Shown one piece after another: positions 23,860 through 30,630 of a stretch of DNA of 34,015 nucleotides. Position 1 is the first letter of the stretch. Every line of letters starts with the position of its first letter. Source of the stretch: a virus; IMG/VR virus record IMGVR_UViG_3300025585_000112, positions 1 through 34,015 of that record; one strand, written 5' to 3'. The position numbers were made by a program, and so were the translations under genes. The notes beneath the pieces were generated by a model. It did no database searches and was not told where the DNA came from. It saw only the letters and a list, made by a program, of their open reading frames with translations.

Positions 23860-24120
23860 ATGAAAGACATCGCAGACCTTAAAGATCAGTTGCGTGAAGA
23901 GCAACGCAAAAAAAACAGAGAAGAGATGCCGGAGATAGCCAAGCTGATGGACGAGATCAACGCCAAGTACCCCGGATCGAAATTGATTTGGGCGAAAGAT
24001 CTGTCCACCGGGAAAGAGATCGGCAAGAGATCCGTTGAGAAGAACGTGTTTGTAATCCCAGATAACTATAGACCATCGGAGGTGACAGATGTACGAAAAG
24101 GCAGAAGCAAGACTCGCTGA
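23860..24120 (+). CDS. small charged protein (86 aa)
   Basis: MKDIADLKDQLREEQRKKNR then EEMPEIAKLMDEINAKYPGS and a basic tail (VRKGRSKTR). The start chosen follows the previous stop by seven bases with a GGTGAG sequence upstream; an earlier in-frame ATG would overlap the preceding gene by 65 bases. Highly charged, probably helical first half. Function unknown. Confidence 0.6.
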   Translation: MKDIADLKDQLREEQRKKNREEMPEIAKLMDEINAKYPGSKLIWAKDLSTGKEIGKRSVEKNVFVIPDNYRPSEVTDVRKGRSKTR

Positions 24121-24427
24121 GATGCGAGACAAGTCCGCACTGTTTTCAGAAGCAGTTGCAGAAAAGAACTACCTTGAAAAATTCAGGGAGTCACAGCTCG
24201 CAATCCTGATGAAAGAGTACGAGACCTTGGGGCACAAGACCTCGGCAGCGCAGGAGCGTGAAGCACGTGCCGACAACAGATACATTTCTGTTTTGGTAAG
24301 TCTGCGGACAGCAACAGAGATCTCAGAAAAGCTCCGCTGGGAACTTGAGATTCTCAAGCTGGGCGTGGCAGTCTGGCAAACTACACAGGCAAACGAGCGG
24401 ATAGAAAGAAAAGGTTACGGGGCATGA
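24089..24427 (+). CDS. coiled-coil protein (112 aa)
   Basis: MYEKAEARLAEMRDKSALFS, then SEAVAEKNYLEKFRESQLAI and REARADNRYISVLVSLRTAT: a continuous coiled coil, closing with LELGVAVWQTTQANER-type residues. GGAGG lies six bases before the ATG. The start lies inside the end of the previous gene (32-base overlap), but the Shine-Dalgarno is strong. Small coiled-coil proteins like this recur in phage replication operons without assigned role. Confidence 0.7.
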   Translation: MYEKAEARLAEMRDKSALFSEAVAEKNYLEKFRESQLAILMKEYETLGHKTSAAQEREARADNRYISVLVSLRTATEISEKLRWELEILKLGVAVWQTTQANERIERKGYGA

Positions 24428-24660
24428 CGAACGCATTCGACTGGAAGAAGTTTACAGATGAGGAGCATGCTAAGCATGGCGGCGATCCCTTCAAACAGAT
24501 TAAGCACAATGCCAAAGTTAGCAGGAGCATTTCGGAGAGCGTTCAAAAATTACAGGATAAGAATCCTTATCATGGCACGATCATTGGCCTGAGTACCAAA
24601 GCTGATGAATCTATCTTTGCTGACAAGAGACGCAATATAAACAGATCTCTTTACAAATGA
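24424..24660 (+). CDS. small hypothetical protein (78 aa)
   Basis: MTNAFDWKKFTDEEHAKHGG, then DPFKQIKHNAKVSRSISESV, and a basic end RRNINRSLYK. ATGA overlaps at both ends. Basic, polar, no membrane segment. A nucleic-acid-binding accessory is possible, but no known motif supports it. Confidence 0.65.
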   Translation: MTNAFDWKKFTDEEHAKHGGDPFKQIKHNAKVSRSISESVQKLQDKNPYHGTIIGLSTKADESIFADKRRNINRSLYK

Positions 24661-24998
24661 AAGTCATTCCGCCATACCTTACATTTAAACAAGCCCTGAC
24701 CAATGGATATGTGGAGCGCATGGAGTCGCCCGTGTACACCCGATGGGTGAAGACACTGAGATGCGTGAGTTGCAATGCACCGGCAGACGACCCGCATCAC
24801 CCGCACGGGTCAGGGTTCAAGGGCATGGGCACGAAGGTTCCGGACTGGTGGGTAATACCTATCTGTCGCACTTGTCATGACGTACTGCATCACGACGTGC
24901 ATACATGGGAGGAGGAGCATGGACTCCAACTCGAACACGTAGCCCTGACATTACTGCAAGCAATAAGAGAAGGAGTGCTTCATCTTGGAAAGCAATAG
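24657..24998 (+). CDS. DUF968 / Ref-like HNH-type nuclease
   Basis: The 113-residue protein contains RCVSC (Cys36, Cys39), DDPHHPHGSGFKGMGTKVPD (His47-His50) and IPICRTCHDVLHHDVHTWEE (Cys70, Cys73, His74, His78/79). This is the DUF968 / phage Ref-type HNH pattern: a zinc-supported His-Cys box with the conserved HH near 'GTK(V)PDWWVIP(I/L)C'. Ref of phage P1 is a RecA-dependent nuclease, so a recombination or DNA-repair cutting function is likely. It sits just before another zinc-binding protein and the RusA resolvase, consistent with a recombination subcluster. Confidence 0.82.
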   Translation: MKVIPPYLTFKQALTNGYVERMESPVYTRWVKTLRCVSCNAPADDPHHPHGSGFKGMGTKVPDWWVIPICRTCHDVLHHDVHTWEEEHGLQLEHVALTLLQAIREGVLHLGKQ

Positions 24999-25512
24999 AC
25001 CGGTACGTCGATGTACTTTTCCCAACTGTGAACACCCGTCTGGGTTCTATGGCTATTGCCTTGGACATGAGCCAGAATTTGTTCGGACAGAATTCGACAG
25101 ATTGGTGGCTTCCGGGGTGGCAAATCCTTCCCGGCCGCCGTGTTATGAGAGTGACCGCAAATGGAAAGAGTACGTGGTTGCCTTTGTATGGAGCAGTGCG
25201 CCCGAGCGGAGAGCGAGTGTACGTGTTGAGTATTGTCGGGACTGCACACCTTCCTATAGAGACGAGCAACATGCAATGGGCAAGTGCGCTCATCCGGAGA
25301 CAGTGTTCGTGCGACCCGACACCAGCAATGGTGGAGTCATCGGTATTCCGAACAACAATAAGAGAGACCCGAGGAGATGGGAACAGGCCATGATGGGCAT
25401 GCTTGGCGCAGTGGTTGCGCTGCCCAGTGCGAAGGCGATGGAGGAGGTGGTCAGTAAGTACGATGAGTCGAAGCGTAAGTCTGGTCGACCGAAGAAAGAA
25501 CAGACCACATGA
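24985..25512 (+). CDS. Cys-rich hypothetical protein with TTG start (175 aa)
   Basis: The 175-residue protein begins at TTG with AAGGAG nine bases upstream and overlaps the preceding gene by 14 bases. It reads MESNRPVRRCTFPNCEHPSG then FYGYCLGHEPEFVR, so Cys10, Cys15 and Cys25 with a His form a zinc-binding N-terminal unit. A second pair, YCRDCTPSYRDEQHAMGKCA, lies further on. The C-terminus is basic (SKRKSGRPKKEQTT, an AT-hook-like GRPKK). It is likely a DNA-binding accessory of the recombination cluster. I do not recognise a named family. Confidence 0.65.
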   Translation: MESNRPVRRCTFPNCEHPSGFYGYCLGHEPEFVRTEFDRLVASGVANPSRPPCYESDRKWKEYVVAFVWSSAPERRASVRVEYCRDCTPSYRDEQHAMGKCAHPETVFVRPDTSNGGVIGIPNNNKRDPRRWEQAMMGMLGAVVALPSAKAMEEVVSKYDESKRKSGRPKKEQTT

Positions 25513-25904
25513 TGCTCCCGTATCCCATCAGCACGAACGTGTACTGGCGAACCTTCCGTGGGCGCATGGTCAGGAGCAGTGCAGCCGTTGCGTACAAGGA
25601 TGAGGTGGGATGGATCGCCCGATCCAATAGGCTGGAGTTGTTCTCTGTTCCGGTGATGGTGATGCTGGTTCTTCATCCAGTGAGGCCAGCAGATGCAGAG
25701 AAGAGGGAGAAGAAAGACAGATTGTGGGGATTGAATGTGCGGAGGATTGATATTGATAACGCACAGAAGGTAGCGTTAGATGCGCTACAGGGGATAGCCT
25801 ATGAGAATGACAGGCAGATAACGTATCTGTCCATTAAACTTGGACAGCCCATTGCAGGTGGTGGGCTTCACGTAACTATTGCAGAGGACAAAGACTGGGC
25901 ATGA
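25509..25904 (+). CDS. rusA: RusA-family Holliday junction resolvase
   Basis: The 131-residue protein carries the RusA signature: YPISTNVYWR near the N-terminus (residues 5-14), RIDIDNAQKVALDAL (79-93, including Asp81, Asp83, Lys87 and Asp91), and YENDRQITYL (98-107). These aspartates form the metal site that cuts four-way junctions. Length fits the family (about 120-130). It resolves branched DNA made by the annealase/exonuclease pathway and clears DNA for packaging. The start overlaps the previous gene by ATGA and its stop is coupled to the HTH gene. Confidence 0.93.
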   Translation: MMLPYPISTNVYWRTFRGRMVRSSAAVAYKDEVGWIARSNRLELFSVPVMVMLVLHPVRPADAEKREKKDRLWGLNVRRIDIDNAQKVALDALQGIAYENDRQITYLSIKLGQPIAGGGLHVTIAEDKDWA

Positions 25905-26395
25905 AGTTCCACAGTGTCGAACAGGCGATCAGGTTCTCGTTCAACGTGAGTGAGCGGGAGGAGTTCAGCCGGACTGACTTGCTCGGCACGAGGGGCACGA
26001 GCCAAGATGATCTGTCGCCGATGGATCTGCATGCCCAAGCTGCAATGATCCAGTCGATGCTGAACAGATTGCATCAGGTGGAGAGGGATTCGATTCTGTC
26101 GATGTACGGGAGGGGTCGGTCTAGGTCAGATGCGATAAGAGGTTTCGCTGATTATTTGTACCATCATGTGAGCGGTACTGTGCCTAGTGTCCGTGAGTTG
26201 CAGATCATTCTCATGCACTGGGCGACCAAGCGACCCAGTATCAGGAAGATTGCAGAGGAGAGGGGTGTGAGTTACAGGCAAGTCTGCAACTGGCGCAACG
26301 CTGTCCTACGTGCTTGGATGCCAGTGCAGATCAGAGCCATTGAAAGATTACATGGACAGATGTTTACCGATGGTGGGTTCGAGTTAGTTCTTTGA
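25901..26395 (+). CDS. HTH regulator, possible late-gene activator/antiterminator
   Basis: The 164-residue protein ends in a sigma-4-like or transposase-like HTH about residues 113-136 (SIRKIAEERGVSYRQVCNWR), followed by basic helices. The N-terminal half is helical (AQAAMIQSMLNRLHQVERDS, ILSMYGRGRSRSDAIRG). Last genes of phage replication operons that follow RusA are often Q-type or sigma-like late regulators. This layout supports that reading, but it is inference. The end overlaps the convergent gene by 12 bases and no intrinsic terminator is seen there. Confidence 0.7.
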   Translation: MKFHSVEQAIRFSFNVSEREEFSRTDLLGTRGTSQDDLSPMDLHAQAAMIQSMLNRLHQVERDSILSMYGRGRSRSDAIRGFADYLYHHVSGTVPSVRELQIILMHWATKRPSIRKIAEERGVSYRQVCNWRNAVLRAWMPVQIRAIERLHGQMFTDGGFELVL

Positions 26396-26575
26396 CTTCT
26401 TGGCGTAGCTTGCGTCAGCCATTCCCTCAATCCAACCGTACTCGTATGCTCGTTCACTGATAAGCCTGACCAAGTCCTCGTACTCTTTCAGAGAAAGCAT
26501 GAGCATGAGTGTCCCAGTCTTTGGCCGGAATTCTTCCAACACCTTCTCAATGTAGACCTCTCTGTCTGTAGTCAT
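26384..26575 (-). CDS. small hypothetical protein (63 aa)
   Basis: MTTDREVYIEKVLEEFRPKT, then GTLMLMLSLKEYEDLVRLIS and ASYAKKSKN. A single helix-strand-helix module without Cys or membrane segment. The start is set at the ATG coupled by ATGA to the upstream gene. It is the last gene of the right leftward block; its 3' end overlaps the convergent HTH gene by 12 bases. Confidence 0.65.
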   Translation of the reverse strand: MTTDREVYIEKVLEEFRPKTGTLMLMLSLKEYEDLVRLISERAYEYGWIEGMADASYAKKSKN

Positions 26576-26994
26576 AGCGGAACCTTTCTGTATGTGAGGC
26601 CGGATGCAGTTCGAGATGGCAGGTTGTATGCGTCGTATGCACCGTGTCGCATACATGTGCTGCGTAGTTCTTGCCCTTCATAAACTCCTCTTGCGAACAG
26701 ATCATTCTGTTGTGCAAGCACTGTCTTTCTTGGGGACTTGAACAGTTTATCTAACCCACCCAACTCGATTTTTGTATCGAGTCCTTTCTGCGTGAGGCCG
26801 TAGAACATTTCGTTCACCATAGTGACCATGCCTTTCGGCACTAACTCATAGACAATCGTATTCTCTATGTCGACCAGACTCTTACCGGCAATGATGCCGG
26901 TCTTCTTAATCATGGGCGCACTCATGTTCCCTTTGCTTGCGAGTATAGACAGAATACGGTGAGCAGTGCTACCAACTTTAATTTCTGATTCCAT
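26572..26994 (-). CDS. winged-helix-like small protein (140 aa)
   Basis: The protein begins MESEIKVGSTAHRILSILAS and reads KGNMSAPMIKKTGIIAGKSL and MVNEMFYGLTQKGLDTKIEL over the first 80 residues, a winged helix-turn-helix pattern (three helices then a beta wing). The C-terminal 45 residues (QNDLFARGVYEGQELRSTCM, then GAYDAYNLPSRTASGL) are a distinct motif that I have seen in other phage proteins. An AAAGGA sits seven bases before the chosen ATG. It probably binds DNA; the regulated gene is unknown. Confidence 0.7.
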   Translation of the reverse strand: MESEIKVGSTAHRILSILASKGNMSAPMIKKTGIIAGKSLVDIENTIVYELVPKGMVTMVNEMFYGLTQKGLDTKIELGGLDKLFKSPRKTVLAQQNDLFARGVYEGQELRSTCMRHGAYDAYNLPSRTASGLTYRKVPL

Positions 26995-27154
26995 TTTGTT
27001 TTCCTTTACATGTATGAAAATAAGCCTCGTCTCTGTCGAGCCAGACTTGTTTGCAATTGGCACAATACCAAGCGACAGATTCGATTACCACTGTCCGTTT
27101 GTTTTCGTGCTGACCACGAACCTTCCCGAAGAATGTGCGAATCTTTTCAATCAC
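26978..27154 (-). CDS. small Cys/His zinc-finger-like protein, GTG start (58 aa)
   Basis: Starting at a GTG that overlaps the stop of the upstream gene (GTGA), the frame reads MIEKIRTFFGKVRGQHENKR and then YCANCKQVWLDRDEAYFHTC. This gives C-x2-C, then His-x-Cys, a C2HC arrangement able to bind zinc. GGGGAAGG lies just upstream. It overlaps the next gene's start by 17 bases. The coupling and the Cys/His pattern make it a real gene despite its size. Confidence 0.7.
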   Translation of the reverse strand: MIEKIRTFFGKVRGQHENKRTVVIESVAWYCANCKQVWLDRDEAYFHTCKGKQNGIRN

Positions 27155-27282
27155 CAGACCTTCCCCTTTCTTTTGTTGCGTTTGTATGTAGTTTCACCAA
27201 GCCAGATAGCCACCGCCCCAACGACTACGACTATCAGTGCGCCCATGAACAGCATGAATATCACGCCAATGAGATCGAGCAT
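27151..27282 (-). CDS. single-TM miniprotein (43 aa)
   Basis: The frame begins at ATG with AAGGAG five bases upstream and gives MLDLIGVIFMLFMGALIVVV then VGAVAIWLGE and a basic tail TTYKRNKRKGKVW. One long membrane segment (residues 4-28) with a positive cytosolic tail is a typical small phage membrane protein. It overlaps the HTH gene upstream by 22 bases and the zinc-finger-like gene downstream by GTGA. A role in host membrane change or superinfection exclusion is possible, but unproven. Confidence 0.7.
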   Translation of the reverse strand: MLDLIGVIFMLFMGALIVVVVGAVAIWLGETTYKRNKRKGKVW

Positions 27283-27473
27283 GGTTTCTCCTTGAGTTTG
27301 AGTGAGTTGCGAGGGATGCACCAGATTTCACGACCGTCTCCACAGTCCATGAGGAATGCGCCAGCGATGCGCCCAGCCTTGAGTAGCTGATGCACACGCT
27401 GACGTGAGACACCCATGATCTGTGAGGCGACAGTCAGGGAGACATGACCCCGCTCTAAGCGGAGGTCAATCAT
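27261..27473 (-). CDS. small HTH DNA-binding protein (70 aa)
   Basis: MIDLRLERGHVSLTVASQIM is followed by GVSRQRVHQLLKAGRIAGAF, an HTH_17/MerR-like recognition helix over residues 12-35, then a beta-wing (REIWCIPRNSLKLKEKP). Proteins like this regulate early phage promoters. Its ATG directly follows the preceding gene's stop (TAA-ATG). It overlaps the miniprotein gene downstream. Confidence 0.8.
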   Translation of the reverse strand: MIDLRLERGHVSLTVASQIMGVSRQRVHQLLKAGRIAGAFLMDCGDGREIWCIPRNSLKLKEKPCSISLA

Positions 27474-28169
27474 TTACTTACCCTTCTCTTTCTTGAGTAT
27501 CTCTGAGATACCCTCCACCTCCTGAGACACAATCTGTGCCGCCCATTCCATCAGCTCGTTGGCTTTGTCTTTGTTGTCAAAGTCAAGGCCTGACGCATGA
27601 CATGCTCTTGAGATTGTGCGGATAGAAAGCTCGGTGTCCATCTCTTCGAGAATCCTTCTCACTCTCTTCGGCATATCTGTTTGCTTTTCCAAAAGCTCGA
27701 TCACCATCTCCATCAACTGCTTACGCTTCATTGTGAGTATGGTCACCTCTACCAGTGCAGCATAGGATTCTCCCTTTGTCTTGACAATGTTCTCCATCAT
27801 GGAGAACGCTCCCTCGAATGGGTCTGGTTCTTTCTTCTGTTTGGATTCTCTCTGGAGATCGACAGCAATCTGCACCAGTACGCATGAGGCTTGGCTCAAG
27901 CCACCAATGTTCCATGTCTTGATCGACTGAACACTGAGACCATCGTCACCCATGTATGCCTTGCCGTTCTTCCAGTTATAGATAGACGCAACTGTTCCGT
28001 CGCTAAACTTCACGACCCAGTGTGCATCTACCTTTCCCTTGTCGTATGACAACGGCTTGCCGAACAGAGAACAGATCTCTTTGTACGTTGCCTCAATGTT
28101 TCCAACATGTGATGAGCCATTGGTCTCGTCGAGGAGAGACTCCCTCTCGTTGTGTGTAATGAATTCCAT
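27474..28169 (-). CDS. hypothetical protein (231 aa)
   Basis: The protein starts MEFITHNERESLLDETNGSS with AGGAG eight bases upstream; in-frame codons further upstream run into the next gene and are less likely. The N-terminal part (IEATYKEICSLFGKPLSYDK then KVDAHWVVKFSDGTVASIYN, GKAYMGDDG) is a pattern I know from other phage early proteins. A long Lys/Glu-rich helical C-terminal half follows (MENIVKTKGESYAALVEVTI and MELLEKQ-type helices), ending KKEKGK. No enzymatic motif. The function is unknown. Confidence 0.7.
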   Translation of the reverse strand: MEFITHNERESLLDETNGSSHVGNIEATYKEICSLFGKPLSYDKGKVDAHWVVKFSDGTVASIYNWKNGKAYMGDDGLSVQSIKTWNIGGLSQASCVLVQIAVDLQRESKQKKEPDPFEGAFSMMENIVKTKGESYAALVEVTILTMKRKQLMEMVIELLEKQTDMPKRVRRILEEMDTELSIRTISRACHASGLDFDNKDKANELMEWAAQIVSQEVEGISEILKKEKGK

Positions 28170-28192
28170 TGTGTTTGCTCCTGTGAGTTTGT

Positions 28193-28546
28193 TTAAGCAT
28201 TTATCCATTTGACCTCCCCATTTACTCGTACCGGCATGACCCATTCGATGTCATCCACCAACTCCATCAGAGTCATGGACGCATCAGCGGATTCACCAGT
28301 GTTCATGTCACACCCAATCACCAAGCCCTTACCGGCCAGTGGTTGCGGATAGAACCTATGCAAGAAGAACCTTTGGTCTTCTGCATACAGTCCTTCGTCA
28401 TCGACATAGATGCCGTCGCCCTTTGCATTGAGGCGAGCGACATCGAATGTCTCCGCATCGATCAGCTTGTAGATCTGGTGAAAGTCACCAGAGTATTCGA
28501 TCTGTTTGACTGTCTGTTGGAATGGGTCAATTAAAAAAGCTCGCAT
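28193..28546 (-). CDS. hypothetical early protein (117 aa)
   Basis: MRAFLIDPFQQTVKQIEYSG leads to DFHQIYKLIDAETFDVARLN, YVDDEGLYAEDQRFFLHRFY and PQPLAGKGLVIG. This arrangement is common in phage proteins of unknown function; the conserved 'YPQPLAGKGLV' stretch is recognisable, but I know no role. GAAAGGAAA precedes the ATG. Acidic, mixed alpha/beta. Confidence 0.75.
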   Translation of the reverse strand: MRAFLIDPFQQTVKQIEYSGDFHQIYKLIDAETFDVARLNAKGDGIYVDDEGLYAEDQRFFLHRFYPQPLAGKGLVIGCDMNTGESADASMTLMELVDDIEWVMPVRVNGEVKWINA

Positions 28547-28557
28547 GTGATTTCCTT

Positions 28558-28776
28558 TCAGTTAGCGAAGAGTGCAAAGAACGCAACTGGCATGACTACG
28601 ATAAGTAGCACACCAAAAAAAAGATCTGCCAGTAAATCTTCAGGTTCATCATATCTATCGATAGGATGAGGGGCATAAAGTTTCTGAGCCAGATCATCTT
28701 CGGGAGTCCATCTGTTGACAGACGGGGCTTGGTAACCAGCATCAATGCTGATGTTTCTTTCAGACGAGGGAGTCAT
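28558..28776 (-). CDS. C-terminally anchored membrane protein (72 aa)
   Basis: MTPSSERNISIDAGYQAPSV, then a soluble stretch WTPEDDLAQKLYAPHPIDRY and a C-terminal membrane anchor (LLADLFFGVLLIVVMPVAFF). A tail-anchored topology suggests action at the inner membrane. It overlaps the upstream gene by 17 bases, and an AGAAAGGAAAA sequence precedes it. Function unknown. Confidence 0.65.
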   Translation of the reverse strand: MTPSSERNISIDAGYQAPSVNRWTPEDDLAQKLYAPHPIDRYDEPEDLLADLFFGVLLIVVMPVAFFALFAN

Positions 28777-28999
28777 TAGATTTTCCTTTCTGGTTGCATG
28801 CTTGTCTTACCTTGGCTACCACTGCGAGGAGTTGCTTGTCGTGCTTACCCCTCGCTTCGAGCAGATTGCATACTGCATCCATTGCAGACATCATTTCTTT
28901 GGGTGCTTGCTTACCCTCTTTGAGGGCAGCATCTGCCACCTTCTCAATCATAGATACCACACCGCTTACAGTAGCCAATTGAATGCTTTGCATTGTCAT
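28760..28999 (-). CDS. small helical protein (79 aa)
   Basis: From the ATG with GGAG six bases upstream it reads MTMQSIQLATVSGVVSMIEK, then VADAALKEGKQAPKEMMSAM and LEARGKHDKQLLAVVAKVRQ. Purely helical, basic toward the C-terminus. An in-frame start 25 codons earlier is possible but lacks a better ribosome binding site. Function unknown. Confidence 0.6.
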   Translation of the reverse strand: MTMQSIQLATVSGVVSMIEKVADAALKEGKQAPKEMMSAMDAVCNLLEARGKHDKQLLAVVAKVRQACNQKGKSNDSLV

Positions 29000-29201
29000 C
29001 TTTTCTCCTTTGAATGCGTTTCTTTTTACGTTCCAATCTGTCATTGGCTTTGGCTTTGGAACGCTCCTTCCCAACTTCTTGAAGTTGTTGTGCCGTGAGT
29101 TGTGTATCAGGGGTAAGTAGGTTCACACCTACACCGGCCATCGCCAGTGTCAGCACCAACCTACCTACCACCTCATGTGGGCTGAGCCACATTCTTTTCA
29201 C
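28944..29201 (-). CDS. possible small protein (up to 85 aa)
   Basis: The frame may start at a GTG or at an ATG three codons later (29192), which has GGGTGAAAAG before it. It reads WLSPHEVVGRLVLTLAMAGV, a weak hydrophobic segment, then a very basic helix (RLERKKKRIQRRKDDN) and a Cys pair in GYCKRCGIYD. It overlaps both neighbours substantially (29 and 56 bases), which lowers confidence, but no other gene covers this stretch. Confidence 0.5.
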   Translation of the reverse strand: MKRMWLSPHEVVGRLVLTLAMAGVGVNLLTPDTQLTAQQLQEVGKERSKAKANDRLERKKKRIQRRKDDNAKHSIGYCKRCGIYD

Positions 29202-29616
29202 CCATTCGGTCGATGATGTTCATGTAGTGGATGAGCAGATCACCCAACCCAAGCTGATACTTTGGATGTAGGTAGGATTCTGGAAGTCTCCAGAATGGAT
29301 TGAGGCCAAGCCCGATGGCGGTATCTGTCAACAGAATCAGGCCGACAACATGCTGAACACCGCTGCCATGCTGTTGCAGAGGGTGATCTGGCAAACCCAA
29401 ATCACCGAATACCATGCGGAATTTGTGCATGAATGCAGTGTTGTGCTTGAGTTCCTTCCAGTCTTCATCGCTGACAGCGTCAGCTAGCGCCAGTGTTTTC
29501 GTCGGGTCGATGTTGACAGTGTCCTCTCTGTCGTTCTCAATAACCTGTGTTCCTTCATGGAACAAAAGGTTAATGGACTTGTCTGTCTGCACTTCGCTCA
29601 GCTTGATATGTGTCAT
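29173..29616 (-). CDS. hypothetical early protein (147 aa)
   Basis: MTHIKLSEVQTDKSINLLFH, then an acidic helical middle (TVNIDPTKTLALADAVSDED) and HVVGLILLTDTAIGLGLNPF with LPESYLHPKYQLGLGDLLIH. Mixed helical protein with one moderately hydrophobic helix. ATGA-coupled to the upstream gene. Function unknown. Two perfect hairpins (29277-29296, stem 8; 29470-29484, stem 6) lie in the coding sequence. Confidence 0.65.
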   Translation of the reverse strand: MTHIKLSEVQTDKSINLLFHEGTQVIENDREDTVNIDPTKTLALADAVSDEDWKELKHNTAFMHKFRMVFGDLGLPDHPLQQHGSGVQHVVGLILLTDTAIGLGLNPFWRLPESYLHPKYQLGLGDLLIHYMNIIDRMGEKNVAQPT

Positions 29617-29873
29617 AAGTCCTCCAGTGTTTCAAAGATTTCCATGTCGGTGTCGATCTGAACAGATTGACCATCGATCTCGACGATGCACCGCATGTGG
29701 AGATCACAAGGCACACCACCGGCATGCTCATGTGGCATCGAGAAAAGCACAGGGAATTTATCCGAGGCCTTTGTGTTTTTCCAGAGCAGATCTGTTTCGA
29801 TCTGTCGGTTGTAGCCCCTCTTCTCAGCGAGCAGGGATGCAACAATGAGTTGCGCTTGGGTGAAGTATTTCAT
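29613..29873 (-). CDS. hypothetical early protein (86 aa)
   Basis: MKYFTQAQLIVASLLAEKRG, then YNRQIETDLLWKNTKASDKF and CIVEIDGQSVQIDTDMEIFE. Small alpha/beta protein; acidic end. ATGA overlaps on both sides. Function unknown. The paired ATCTG/CAGAT words at 29787-29804 sit in its coding sequence. Confidence 0.65.
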   Translation of the reverse strand: MKYFTQAQLIVASLLAEKRGYNRQIETDLLWKNTKASDKFPVLFSMPHEHAGGVPCDLHMRCIVEIDGQSVQIDTDMEIFETLEDL

Positions 29874-30067
29874 TGCCTATCCTCCAGAAAGTCGGCTATG
29901 CCGACACGGTTGCCGTTGATGTCACGGATAACGACCACGTCACCGGCCTTCATAGACTCGGGTTTGTTGGTCAGTTGCTCGATGAGAGACTGCAAGAGAC
30001 GGATAGTCTCCCAGTCGACTTCGTTCTCTTCGACATGGCTTAAGCCAAACATGATGTTCACTCTCAT
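29870..30067 (-). CDS. hypothetical early protein (65 aa)
   Basis: MRVNIMFGLSHVEENEVDWE then TIRLLQSLIEQLTNKPESMK and GDVVVIRDINGNRVGIADFL. Small mixed alpha/beta protein with acidic character. ATGA overlaps on both sides. Function unknown. A perfect six-base hairpin (29891-29905) lies near its 3' end. Confidence 0.65.
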   Translation of the reverse strand: MRVNIMFGLSHVEENEVDWETIRLLQSLIEQLTNKPESMKAGDVVVIRDINGNRVGIADFLEDRQ

Positions 30068-30360
30068 ATCTGTTCCTTTTCTGTTGGTTCGACGTTAACC
30101 CAGCCAGTGTCGCCACAGGCAAAGCATGTATATGGACGGCCTTGCTCATCCAATTCCGGATTGCATGGGTCACAGCATGGACACTCGACCTTTGCGTTGT
30201 CACTCACCACGGTGAGATCGAGTACCTCGCACTCCTCATCGGATTGCTTGCATGTGAAAGGCGCATCGAGCATCATTCGCTTTGCTTGCTCTTCGCTTTC
30301 AGCGTCGATGGTTACTTGTTGGTAGTACCGAAAGACCACCGTTCCTTTGTAGGTTTTCAT
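30064..30360 (-). CDS. zinc-ribbon-like early protein (98 aa)
   Basis: MKTYKGTVVFRYYQQVTIDA is a beta-strand-rich domain of the kind seen in small early phage proteins (DAESEEQAKRMML). It is followed by ECPCCDPCNPELDEQGRPYT and CFACGDTGWVNV: four or more cysteines in CxxC pairs, a zinc-ribbon arrangement as in DnaJ-type or small RNA-binding zinc modules. AAGGAG lies before the ATG. It probably binds nucleic acid or a host protein; target unknown. Confidence 0.7.
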   Translation of the reverse strand: MKTYKGTVVFRYYQQVTIDAESEEQAKRMMLDAPFTCKQSDEECEVLDLTVVSDNAKVECPCCDPCNPELDEQGRPYTCFACGDTGWVNVEPTEKEQI

Positions 30361-30369
30361 ATTCGCTCC

Positions 30370-30630
30370 TTATTTGTAGAACAAATCCCAAATCTGTTGA
30401 ACAGTGGCATAGCCTTCGGTGTCAGCGGAACCCCACTCTCGATATTTATCGAGAGCTTCCTCGATTGCTTTCCTTGCGCCACCTTTGTTGAAGTTATTCA
30501 GTGCAGTAGAGACGGCTTGATTCAAGCCGAGAGCAGCGTCCTCTCTGCCGTCGATGTGATAAAGAGCCCAGTCATCCGCTGTCAGAGACAGATAAACAAC
30601 CTTTTCAATGTGAACGTGATCGCTAATCAT
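30370..30630 (-). CDS. hypothetical early protein (86 aa)
   Basis: MISDHVHIEKVVYLSLTADD, then WALYHIDGREDAALGLNQAV and ARKAIEEALDKYREWGSADT. Helical second half, acidic. GAAAGGAAA precedes the ATG, and the start overlaps the upstream stop (ATGA). Two strong perfect hairpins (30436-30455, stem 8; 30513-30529, stem 7) lie in it. Function unknown. Confidence 0.65.
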   Translation of the reverse strand: MISDHVHIEKVVYLSLTADDWALYHIDGREDAALGLNQAVSTALNNFNKGGARKAIEEALDKYREWGSADTEGYATVQQIWDLFYK

